Source: Methylobacter sp.
Lineage (GTDB): Bacteria > Pseudomonadota > Gammaproteobacteria > Methylococcales > Methylomonadaceae
Direction of reading: 5' to 3'
Assembly (NCBI GenBank): GCA_028714995.1
Contig: JAQTLI010000151.1
Coordinates: forward strand, 1 to 6,942
DNA length: 6,942 nucleotides
The translations under genes and the position numbers were made by a program. The notes beneath the pieces were generated by a model. The model was not told the origin of the DNA. It saw nothing but the letters and a program-made list of their open reading frames with translations, and searched no databases. Below are positions 1-5,709 of this stretch, piece by piece (the stretch's first letter is position 1; each line of letters begins with the position of its first letter).

Positions 1-286
1 CCTCTTTAAGATCGGTCGGCATGCCTTCGCCATGAGCATACATTAAGCCCAAATTATACTGGGCAAGTACATTGCCTTGTTCAGCGGAGGTTTGGAACCA
101 TTTTTGAGCCTGACGGTAATCCTTTGCCACTTCACTGCCTAAAGCGTATTTTGTACCCAAATCAGTTTGGGCAACAGCATCGCCCTGCTCCGCCCTTTGC
201 TTTAAATCAGCCAGCTTGTCCGCCCATGTGACTGGTGAGTAAGCTATCCAGACACTCAACACCCCTCCTATCCATTTCGATCGCAT
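1..286 (-). CDS. Exported Sel1-repeat (TPR-like) protein, N-terminal part only
   Basis: The minus-strand frame starts with ATG at 286 and stays open to the left edge, giving 95 residues; the 3' end lies outside the window. Residues 1-22 look like a Sec signal peptide, with basic RSK, a hydrophobic core and likely cleavage after TWA before DKL. Two Sel1-type repeats follow (about 26-61 and 62-95). They carry the family signature of A-EQG-A-AQ-LG--YA-G, seen as AEQGDAVAQTDLG and then SAEQGNVLAQYNLGLMYAHG. Sel1 repeats form alpha-helical solenoids used as protein-interaction scaffolds, often in periplasmic or envelope proteins, so a periplasmic adaptor role is inferred. Start choice: a weak AGG sits about 8 bases upstream and the signal peptide begins here. 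It is the last visible member of a minus-strand gene run, 44 bp after the lipoprotein gene. Its total length, repeat number and partner are unknown. Confidence 0.9.
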   Translation of the reverse strand, partial: MRSKWIGGVLSVWIAYSPVTWADKLADLKQRAEQGDAVAQTDLGTKYALGSEVAKDYRQAQKWFQTSAEQGNVLAQYNLGLMYAHGEGMPTDLKE

Positions 287-330
287 CTTGTTTACCTGTT
301 AAAATATTTGAAAAAACTTCGTAGGGTTAA

Positions 331-606
331 TCAATCATCGTCATGATGACGTCGATACTGCCCATAGCCTCTACCTTCTCCACCATATCCACGTTCACGG
401 TATTCGTCATCTCCACGATAAGGCTGATACGCCTGATAATTGCTATAGCCATAGTTTCCATACGGCATTTGTCCGGGGTATCGAACACCATATCCATTTC
501 CCATCGGCAAAGAATAACGCCCATACGGGGAAGAGTAGCCAGCGCAGCCGGTCATTAATGTAATAATAAAGATTGCTGCTATCGAACGCACGCAAGTCAT
601 GTTCAT
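331..606 (-). CDS. Small Tyr/Gly-rich lipoprotein
   Basis: The 91-residue product begins with a type II signal peptide: a short basic N-region, a hydrophobic core (about 9-18), and a lipobox-like M-T-G-C with Cys21 as the predicted lipidated residue. The mature part is low complexity, with about 15 tyrosines and many glycines, then an Arg/Gly/Asp-rich tail ending HHDDD. No enzyme domain is visible. Start choice: GAGGAA lies about 6 bases upstream of the ATG at 606; a second in-frame ATG two codons later is less well placed. The gene is 30 bp downstream of the glycine-zipper gene and 44 bp upstream of the Sel1 gene on the same strand, so co-transcription is likely. Lipidation would anchor it in the inner or outer membrane facing the periplasm. 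Its function is unknown. The lipobox has Met instead of the usual Leu at -3, though Leu is at -4. Confidence 0.8.
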   Translation of the reverse strand: MNMTCVRSIAAIFIITLMTGCAGYSSPYGRYSLPMGNGYGVRYPGQMPYGNYGYSNYQAYQPYRGDDEYRERGYGGEGRGYGQYRRHHDDD

Positions 607-635
607 GCTTTTCCTCAGGATCCAATTGTTGTTGA

Positions 636-920
636 TTAATAATTCCCATTACCCAACCAAGCGCCCGCAGCACCACCGATACCAATTGCTAACGGGTTAC
701 CTGCCCCCATCACGGTACCAACAACACCGTCAAGCAAGCCTTGTGGCGAACGTTGGTCGTAGCTGTAACGCGGTGGCGGCGGGAGTGCGTAATAACGAGG
801 TTGTATTGGCACATATTCGGCGACTCTTTCAGAAATATAGACGATTTCTTCCCGGTAATAACTGGGTGCAACCGGCTGATAATAAGCAGGATAGTATTCG
901 CGCCCATAGGCACGATTCAA
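636..920 (-). CDS. Tyr/Pro-rich protein with C-terminal glycine zipper, apparently lacking its export signal
   Basis: The frame gives 94 residues if read from a TTG at 920; no ATG is available at the N-terminus. Residues 1-60 are rich in Tyr, Pro and Arg (a YYALPPPP block near 43-50). Residues 61-92 form a glycine zipper: a run of small residues with regular Gly spacing ending in GIGGAAGAWLG, typical of envelope proteins that insert a small-residue hairpin in a membrane. Such proteins normally start with a Sec signal or lipobox, but none is present here. The upstream in-frame sequence stops at TAA 930-932, only three codons before the TTG. Only a weak AGAAG precedes the TTG. The gene may therefore be 5'-truncated, or translation may begin at TTG. 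It lies 30 bp upstream of the lipoprotein gene, and the shared Tyr/Gly-rich composition suggests related roles. The function is unknown. Confidence 0.6.
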   Translation of the reverse strand: MNRAYGREYYPAYYQPVAPSYYREEIVYISERVAEYVPIQPRYYALPPPPRYSYDQRSPQGLLDGVVGTVMGAGNPLAIGIGGAAGAWLGNGNY

Positions 921-929
921 AACTTCTAT

Positions 930-1028
930 TTATAAATTTAATTCAACAGTCATTATTTTTTTGATAAAAATATGAGCATAAAAAACAGCTACACCAAAAA
1001 TACTTGCAAGGATAATATCTAATATCAT
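930..1028 (-). CDS. Possible 32-aa single-helix membrane peptide
   Basis: An ATG at 1028 opens a frame of 32 codons ending in TAA at 930-932. The peptide is very hydrophobic (MILDIILASIFGVAVFYAHI and onward), with a predicted transmembrane stretch at about 2-22, then a basic patch IKK and a short polar tail. An AGGA lies about 11 bases upstream, which is acceptable but far. The frame is the same as that of the 94-aa gene downstream, separated only by TAA and three codons. This could be a genuine small membrane protein. It could also be the original N-terminal hydrophobic signal of the glycine-zipper protein, cut off by a stop mutation. The lack of basic residues before the hydrophobic core argues against a classical signal peptide. 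I do not recognise the family. Confidence 0.35.
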   Translation of the reverse strand: MILDIILASIFGVAVFYAHIFIKKIMTVELNL

Positions 1029-1070
1029 GGTAATTTTGTTCCTAATAGATGTAAGTTAAATATTTATTCA

Positions 1071-1106
1071 ATAGATTCATGTAAGCATGCTAACTATTGA
1101 ATCTAT
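1071..1106. repeat. Inverted repeat, 9-bp arms (ATAGATTCA / TGAATCTAT)
   Basis: ATAGATTCA at 1071-1079 is perfectly complementary in inverted order to TGAATCTAT at 1098-1106, with 18 bp between. The overlapping words ATTCAATA (1066-1073) and TATTGAAT (1095-1102) are also inverted copies, so the motif is nested. It lies about 43 bp upstream of the start of the 32-aa ORF on the minus strand, a position suited to an operator, but no regulator is known. A chance AT-rich match is possible. Confidence 0.4.
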
Positions 1107-1229
1107 GGTAGCTTTTAGCAAGAACTTACAGACTATCAAGCTATTTCCATGCCACTTCTAATATGATGAGTAAAATCAAGCCTCCTTACTGAATCAGAAT
1201 GGGTTGAAATAGATGGTGAAGAGACTAAA

Positions 1230-1266
1230 GGTTGAAAAAAACCTTTTCTTACGGTTTTTTTCAACC
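1230..1266. terminator. Perfect 14-bp stem-loop, possible terminator
   Basis: GGTTGAAAAAAACC at 1230-1243 is the exact inverted complement of GGTTTTTTTCAACC at 1253-1266, with a 9-base loop. The perfection of the arms makes chance unlikely. The A7/T7 block lies inside the stem and the GC content is low, so this is not a classical intrinsic terminator. It could be a weak bidirectional terminator, a protein-binding palindrome, or the remains of a mobile-element end. It sits in the divergent gap 143 bp before the next plus-strand start. Confidence 0.45.
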
Positions 1267-1408
1267 ACACTAAAACAATTTATGATTAATACATCTTCCA
1301 CTTGCCCCATGAATTTCTGGAGAATCACTGTTGGATGCTATTCGCAACGGTGTTTAAAGCCTCATCAGTGACTACTTAAAACTTAATCTCCAATGGAGAC
1401 AAAATAGC

Positions 1409-2131
1409 ATGCATAAGTTCACGCGCTTATTCGATGTAATCGTAACCGTATGGATATTAGGCTGTGTAGCGACTCTGTTGGCCTACTGCCTGTGGTCGCT
1501 GGATCGAGGTCTAGACCTGACCGACGAATCTTATTACCTGGCAGCTGCGATTAATCCTGATGCCGTAATTCTCTGGGCTACGGCTATGCACTGGTTCACC
1601 TCGGACCTGTGGCAATTGAGTGGGAGTTTGGCTGGGTTTCGCGGCATGGGCCTGGCAATTTTGACGGTCTCGTCCGTGGTTCTTGCTTTGGGGGCGGTTC
1701 GTGCCTTCCTGATGAGTGGCATCGACGTTGTGGCCCGAGGTTTCCCGATTTTATTAATCGTAGCCTGTAGTCTGGCGGGAGCACTTCTCTATCATGCCTT
1801 CATGCCCTTCACGCCCTCCTACAATTTGTTAGCAGTTTCGGGAGTCTATATGGCCCTGGGACTGATATATCTTACGGCAAACATCCCTCGTAGTTTGCGC
1901 TTCTATTGCTTGCAATTTCTTTCGGGAACTGCCCTAGGGATTGCCTTTCTCGCCAAATTTTCCTCCGGCGTGCTCGCTTGGAGTATCGTGTGCGGTATCG
2001 TGGTTGTATTAGGAGGCTCGTCTTGCCAACGTATTCAGGGAATGGGACTGATTACGGGCAGCATGGCGACTACGAGAACAACAAGGAACAATGATCACCA
2101 ACGAAAACAGATAATCTGGGGTGTTAGATAA
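1409..2131 (+). pseudogene. N-terminal half of a GT39/PMT-like polytopic membrane protein, probably truncated
   Basis: The 240-residue frame has hydrophobic segments at about 8-29, 81-101, 111-131, 138-156, 168-181 and 186-203. A conserved-looking loop, DRGLDLTDESYYL (32-44), follows the first helix. An acidic DE-containing first periplasmic loop followed by alternating helices is characteristic of family-39 and related GT-C glycosyltransferases, which transfer sugars from polyprenyl-phosphate donors on the periplasmic side. The segment PSYNLLAVSGVYMALGLIYL (136-155), followed by GIAFLAKFSSG (177-187), also matches the feel of this family. Full members are usually around 450-600 residues. Here the hydrophobic pattern collapses after about residue 203 into a polar tail (SSCQRIQG to IIWGVR) and ends, so the C-terminal half is missing. 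GGAG about 10 bases upstream supports the ATG at 1409. Its GC content appears higher than that of the flanks. It is probably non-functional, and the GT39 assignment is moderate. Confidence 0.6.
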
Positions 2132-2581
2132 GTTGAATGCAAAAGAGCGTCAAAGTTTGCCAGTTGTTAGTCGCTATCACTATGTTTTTAACGTATAAAC
2201 GGCCTGTATCGACTGGAATAACAGAGTTTAATAGGGGGGAATTGGAAGCTGTTTTACAGTTTTAGGGAGCCAACACACCCGGTTGCGACTGCGGACCGGT
2301 TTGTCCAATGTTCATAAGGTTGACAAGCCTCGTAATAAGCCTATAATCAAAACAGTTAGAAAAATATGATTTCACTTTATTTATCAATTCGATGTCTCTG
2401 CTATAGATCCTCGTTCTGTTCTTCATTTAGTAATTTTCAAATTTACCAGCCTTATTAATGTTTTATAATGGGTTTCATTTTAGACCGCATTAACAAGCTT
2501 TACTAAAGTTAATCGACTTATGGCCAGTGGTTTTAACCCTGTCTATAGCAATACTATTCCATTTTCAACAAAAAGAGACAC
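2132..2581. other. Non-coding or decayed DNA between the GT39-like fragment and the small ORF
   Basis: No gene is convincing in this 450-bp gap. Two short frames exist. One is a 42-codon plus-strand frame (2137-2265) with a hydrophobic start. The other is a 54-codon minus-strand frame (2262-2426) with no ribosome binding site. Neither has recognisable similarity. The clear signal is the consensus promoter at 2320-2347. The stretch probably contains the eroded remainder of the truncated upstream gene or of an old insertion. Confidence 0.45.
2320..2347 (+). promoter_or_regulatory. Consensus sigma-70 promoter (TTGACA-16-TATAAT)
   Basis: TTGACA at 2320-2325 and TATAAT at 2342-2347 both match the sigma-70 consensus exactly, with a 16-bp spacer (17 is optimal). 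Transcription would begin near 2354, about 230 bp before the small ORF at 2582 and about 470 bp before the first GTPase gene. No strong intrinsic terminator is visible between them. The promoter could therefore feed the GTPase operon with a long leader, or make a separate small RNA. The match is direct; activity is inferred. Confidence 0.65.
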
Positions 2582-2789
2582 ATGACTCCATCAAACAATT
2601 ACAGCGCTTACTTTCAAGCGCAACTTCAAGTTATCCCCAAAAAAATAGTCAAATCCGCTAAAGAAAAATCTAAAGTGGTTATCCGATACAAACGTAATTG
2701 GACACAAGAGCAACAACCCGTTTAAGGATATTGCATAAGTACTCGATGCTCTCAAAGATGAAGGGGTTTTGTATTTAGCACGAATATAA
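2582..2789 (+). pseudogene. Decayed small basic ORF
   Basis: An ATG at 2582 opens 47 codons ending in TAA at 2723-2725. The predicted peptide is basic, with a lysine-rich middle (about 20-31) and a C-terminal RYKRNWTQEQQ. Shifting one base at about 2717 continues into PFKDIA, a TAA (2736-2738), then VLDALKDEGVLYLARI and a second stop at 2787-2789. This tail has sensible protein composition, so the locus looks like a gene of about 70 codons broken by a one-base frameshift and a stop. A weak AGAG lies just upstream of the ATG. I do not recognise the family. It lies 36 bp before the GTPase operon on the same strand and could once have been its first gene. The 47-aa product might still be made. 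Confidence 0.35.
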
Positions 2790-2790
2790 T
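2785..2790 (+). promoter_or_regulatory. Possible -10 box (TATAAT) directly before the GTPase operon
   Basis: A perfect TATAAT lies 35 bp upstream of the ATG at 2826, which would give a leader of about 30 bases. No good -35 element is found at the right distance, so this would be a weak or activator-dependent promoter. A TTAAG-ctac-CTTAA palindrome (2795-2808) falls between it and the start codon. No clear Shine-Dalgarno sequence precedes the ATG. Confidence 0.3.
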
Positions 2791-2825
2791 TACATTAAGC
2801 TACCTTAAGTATCTAAGTAATCCCT

Positions 2826-4001
2826 ATGAATATCATCGGCAGTTGGACGTGGAAAGGTTTGGGCGATGCGCTCTTTAGTCCCAAAGCGACCGGCATAGAA
2901 TCCAAAATAAACGAAGTTAAGCAACGCTTACCGATTCCTGTTTTTTGGCTGCTGGGCAAAACACAAGCCGGAAAAACATCACTTATTCGAGCATTAACCG
3001 GCAACGATGCGGTTGAAATTGGCAATGGCTTTCAGGCTTGCACTAAACGATCGCAGTTTTACGATTTCCCATCATCCAGCCATCCGATGATGCGTTTCCT
3101 GGATACGCGGGGCTTGGGCGAAACCGCTTATAATCCCGGCGAAGACTTAACCTGGTGTGCCAATCAGGCGCATTTATTAGTCGTGGTGTTACGGGCTTTA
3201 GACATGAATCAAGCGGAGGTGGTTGATACAGTGCTGACCATTCATGCTCAACACCCGGACTGGCCTATCATAGTGGTGCAAACCGCCTTGCACGAAGGCT
3301 ATGCTGGCGATGCCGAGCATATTCAACCGTATCCTTATCAACAAACACCATTTCCTCCGCAAGTGCCCCATGCCTTGACGCAAGTGCTATTGCATCAACG
3401 CGACTGGTTTAAGTCTGTGCCTGTGCATTTTGTGCCGGTTGATTTCACCCTGCCGGAAGATGGTTTTGAGCCTGCCGATTACGGGTTGGATGCGTTATGG
3501 GACACCATTGAAAAGGTGCTGCCGGCGGGTGTGATCGGCTTATTACGCGGTACCGAGCCTCATAAAGAATTGCTGGATTTTCATGCCCAACAGGCTCATC
3601 CGCACCTTATCGGTTACGCAGTGCTTAATGTCGGCATGGGCGCGATTCCCCTGGCAGGTTTGCCATTAGTGTTGGCTGTGCAAGCCAAACTGTTTCATAG
3701 TATCGCTTCAATTTATGGCCTGGAGTTGACCCGCAGACTTTATGCCGAATTTACCAGCCTCATTGGCGTCAGTGTCGGTGTAGGATTATTAGGGCGGGAA
3801 TTGCTTAAATTTGTCCCTGTTTACGGTTCGGCGGTGGCAGGCGTTTATTCGGGAGCGATGACTTATGCACTGGGTAAAGCTTTTTGCGTGTATTTGTATG
3901 GTGTTAAACGTGGCGCTTTACCTGACCATGCGACGTTAAAGCAAGCTTACGACGAAGCTTTCGCCCATGCGCGTCAATTGCTAAAAAATAAGGAAACTTA
4001 A
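2826..4001 (+). CDS. Era/TrmE-like GTPase with DUF697-type hydrophobic C-terminus
   Basis: The product has 391 residues. A P-loop, GKTQAGKT (44-51), fits GxxxxGK[ST]. A candidate switch-I Thr is at 73, and the G3 motif is DTRG at 93-96. The G4 position, after the hydrophobic strand IIVV, reads QTALH (152-156) where NKxD is expected, so the guanine-specifying Asp is missing. VPVDF (203-207) sits where G5 would be. The C-terminal part, from about 258 to 380, has three hydrophobic or amphipathic stretches (261-287, 308-325, 329-358) rich in Gly and Ala. They resemble the DUF697 domain of YcjF-like and related GTPase proteins, which associates with the inner membrane. The role is unknown; membrane-linked nucleotide switching or remodelling is inferred. 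The next gene starts 3 bp after the stop, so the two are almost certainly co-expressed. The ATG has no evident ribosome binding site, but no better start precedes the G domain. Confidence 0.88.
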   Translation: MNIIGSWTWKGLGDALFSPKATGIESKINEVKQRLPIPVFWLLGKTQAGKTSLIRALTGNDAVEIGNGFQACTKRSQFYDFPSSSHPMMRFLDTRGLGETAYNPGEDLTWCANQAHLLVVVLRALDMNQAEVVDTVLTIHAQHPDWPIIVVQTALHEGYAGDAEHIQPYPYQQTPFPPQVPHALTQVLLHQRDWFKSVPVHFVPVDFTLPEDGFEPADYGLDALWDTIEKVLPAGVIGLLRGTEPHKELLDFHAQQAHPHLIGYAVLNVGMGAIPLAGLPLVLAVQAKLFHSIASIYGLELTRRLYAEFTSLIGVSVGVGLLGRELLKFVPVYGSAVAGVYSGAMTYALGKAFCVYLYGVKRGALPDHATLKQAYDEAFAHARQLLKNKET

Positions 4002-4004
4002 CTT

Positions 4005-5528
4005 ATGCCCATATCTGTAACGCACTTTGGAATTGTGTTGGCGGTGGTATTTTTAATACCCTGGCTGGCGTTAATAGGCTTGGGCGGTTACTGGTTGTGG
4101 CAACAGGGTTGGATTTATCAGTTCATGGGCATCTTATTGGCGAACATTGCGCTGATCTATGGCCTGCTGCGCTGGCGCAGCCATAGCGCAAAGCCATTGT
4201 TTGTAGAGCCCATTGAGATACAGCCAAATCCAAACTGGCCGGATAAAGCTCAACTGGCGTGGCGAGAACTTAAGCCATTGACCGAACGCTGGCAAACAGA
4301 ATCGGGCTTATTGACGGACTCAAGCAAAGCCTTAAAACTGACTAATGAAGTATTAGCGCTGGTTGCTCGACACTTTAATGCCGATTCCAAATATCCTATT
4401 TTAGAATTTCCGCTGCCGTATTTGCTCAAACTGATTGTGTTGGTCTGTGAAGATATTCAACACGACGTATTGGATAAAATTCCCGGCAGCCATGCGGTGA
4501 GAGTCGGCGATTTATTACGCGCCAAGCAGGCCATCGACACTTTTAATAAACTTAGATCGGTTTTCGATGTCGGGAATTGGCTATTTAATTGGTCCGGCGC
4601 AGCGCTGGCTAAAGCACGCAGTTTATTACTCGGCAAAGGGCTAAATACCGTCACCAATGAAATATCGCAACGTTTGATCAGCGCTTATATTAACAAGCTC
4701 GGCTATTACGCTATTCAACTCTACAGCGGTCAATTAACCTTGGATGATATTGTACCGACCGAGGTATTAACCGCCGCCTCAAAAGAAGACATTGCGGAAA
4801 GCGAAACGCATGACCTGTCGATAGAGCCGCTTCGACTGCTTCTTTTAGGCCAGGTCAGCAGCGGCAAATCCAGTTTGATTAATGCCTTATTTGGCGAAAT
4901 AAAAAGCGCGGAAGGAGTCTTGCCCACTACCGCGGAAATTACCCCTTACCTGCTCGAACGAGATGGACTGCAACAAGCCATCATACTGGACAGCGCCGGT
5001 TATGGTGGTTTAATACACGGCCAAGCACCTGAGGCGTTAATGCAAGAATGGGCAAAAGTCGATGTAATTTTAATGGTTTGCAATGCCGCGCAAGCCGCCC
5101 GCCAAGTTGATACGCAGCAACTGAATGCCATTCGCCAGTATTTTCAGGAACAATGCCCCAATCAAGCTTTGCCGGTTATCATTGCGGTGGCTACGCATTG
5201 TGACCGTTTACGTCCAGTCCGTGAATGGAGTCCTCCTTACAATATCCAACAACCGGACAACGCTAAAGCACACAGCATTCGACAGGCTTGTGTAGCATTG
5301 GCCCAAGATTTGAGTTTACCACTGGACTGCATCGTTCCCGTTTGTCTTGCCCCTGAAAAACCTGCTTACAATATCGAAGACGGCTTGATACCACTGATTC
5401 ACGAACATCTTAACGCGGCGCAACGGGTGCGTTATTTGCGCTGTTTGCGTCAGCAGCAAGCAGAAAGCTACTGGCAGCAATGGCGAAAGCAGGCATTACA
5501 AGCGGGACAGCTTATTTTTAAACTTTGA
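4005..5528 (+). CDS. Membrane-anchored dynamin/Era-like GTPase with C-terminal G domain
   Basis: The 507-residue product starts with two transmembrane helices (about 9-32 and 36-56) joined by a very short turn. Both ends of this hairpin therefore lie on the same side, presumably the cytoplasm. Residues 70-275 are a predicted mostly helical region without a recognised motif. The G domain comes last: P-loop GQVSSGKS (282-289), switch-I threonines in LPTTAEIT (306-313), G3 DSAG (329-332), and G4 THCD (397-400) in place of NKxD, retaining the key Asp. VPVCLAP (444-450) follows near the G5 position. The C-terminal 40 residues are rich in Gln and Arg and may be helical. An AAGGAAAC inside the end of the upstream gene serves as ribosome binding site, giving near-coupled translation. 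The order of TM hairpin, helical linker and G domain is the reverse of its neighbour. The two likely form a complementary pair at the membrane; the pathway is unknown. Confidence 0.88.
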   Translation: MPISVTHFGIVLAVVFLIPWLALIGLGGYWLWQQGWIYQFMGILLANIALIYGLLRWRSHSAKPLFVEPIEIQPNPNWPDKAQLAWRELKPLTERWQTESGLLTDSSKALKLTNEVLALVARHFNADSKYPILEFPLPYLLKLIVLVCEDIQHDVLDKIPGSHAVRVGDLLRAKQAIDTFNKLRSVFDVGNWLFNWSGAALAKARSLLLGKGLNTVTNEISQRLISAYINKLGYYAIQLYSGQLTLDDIVPTEVLTAASKEDIAESETHDLSIEPLRLLLLGQVSSGKSSLINALFGEIKSAEGVLPTTAEITPYLLERDGLQQAIILDSAGYGGLIHGQAPEALMQEWAKVDVILMVCNAAQAARQVDTQQLNAIRQYFQEQCPNQALPVIIAVATHCDRLRPVREWSPPYNIQQPDNAKAHSIRQACVALAQDLSLPLDCIVPVCLAPEKPAYNIEDGLIPLIHEHLNAAQRVRYLRCLRQQQAESYWQQWRKQALQAGQLIFKL

Positions 5529-5635
5529 GGAGAGTAAAATATAATTTAAAAATTAACTTTCAGTAATCGACAAAACGTGGGTGCAGTTTCGAATGATTTT
5601 GTGAAATTTCTGACGGTCGGCTGCTGGCCGAGGCT
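5529..5635. other. Post-operon gap with an orphan Shine-Dalgarno-like sequence
   Basis: GAGGAGAG at 5527-5534 overlaps the stop codon of the second GTPase gene and is an excellent ribosome binding site. No start codon follows at a usable distance; the first ATG is at 5593. This suggests that a third operon gene once began here and was lost, possibly during arrival of the insertion sequence. It could also be a chance match. No intrinsic terminator is visible. Confidence 0.4.
5617..5631. repeat. REP-like palindrome (TCGGC-TGCTG-GCCGA)
   Basis: TCGGC (5617-5621) and GCCGA (5627-5631) form a perfect 5-bp GC-rich stem with a 5-base loop, only a few bases from the predicted left end of the insertion sequence. 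IS110-family elements, the IS1111 group included, often insert in or beside palindromic repeats of REP type. This may therefore be part of the target site. Only one copy is visible in the window. Confidence 0.4.
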
Positions 5636-5642
5636 GATGATG

Positions 5643-5654
5643 TGGACTCCTCTC
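5643..5654 (+). repeat. Left sub-terminal inverted repeat of the IS1111-group element
   Basis: TGGACTCCTCTC matches the inverse of the right copy at 6837-6848 in 9 of 12 positions, with mismatches at positions 5, 7 and 8. TGGACTCC-type starts are usual for left ends in this group. It stands 55 bp before the transposase start. Confidence 0.6.
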
Positions 5655-5709
5655 ACTCCCACGGTGTCATAATTCACCGCTATTTAACGGGATACAAGAG
5701 GAGTTAATA

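Larger units (their letters stand above)
1029..1408. other. Divergent AT-rich intergenic gap
   Basis: This 380-bp stretch separates the minus-strand envelope run from the plus-strand membrane-protein gene. I find no convincing coding sequence on either strand. It holds two inverted repeats (1071-1106 and 1230-1266), listed separately. A short plus-strand frame (about 1172-1235), reading like SLLTESEWVEIDGEE and stopping inside the second hairpin, has protein-like composition. It has no start and is too short to call. Promoters for the flanking genes should lie here, but I see no strong -35/-10 pair. Confidence 0.5.

Noticed and set aside
599..964. Plus-strand 121-codon open frame
   Set aside because: It lies antisense to the glycine-zipper gene and has His/Arg-rich composition typical of a reverse-complement shadow. 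No ribosome binding site or recognisable domain.
1172..1235. Short acidic plus-strand frame before the perfect hairpin
   Set aside because: About 20 codons with no start codon. It may be the remnant of a gene end but cannot be supported.
2137..2265. 42-codon plus-strand frame with a hydrophobic start
   Set aside because: No ribosome binding site, no family resemblance, and it overlaps decayed DNA after the truncated membrane-protein gene.
2262..2426. 54-codon minus-strand frame ending in a QSQPGVLAP-like tail
   Set aside because: No Shine-Dalgarno sequence, unrecognised, and it lies across the consensus plus-strand promoter. Insufficient support for a gene.
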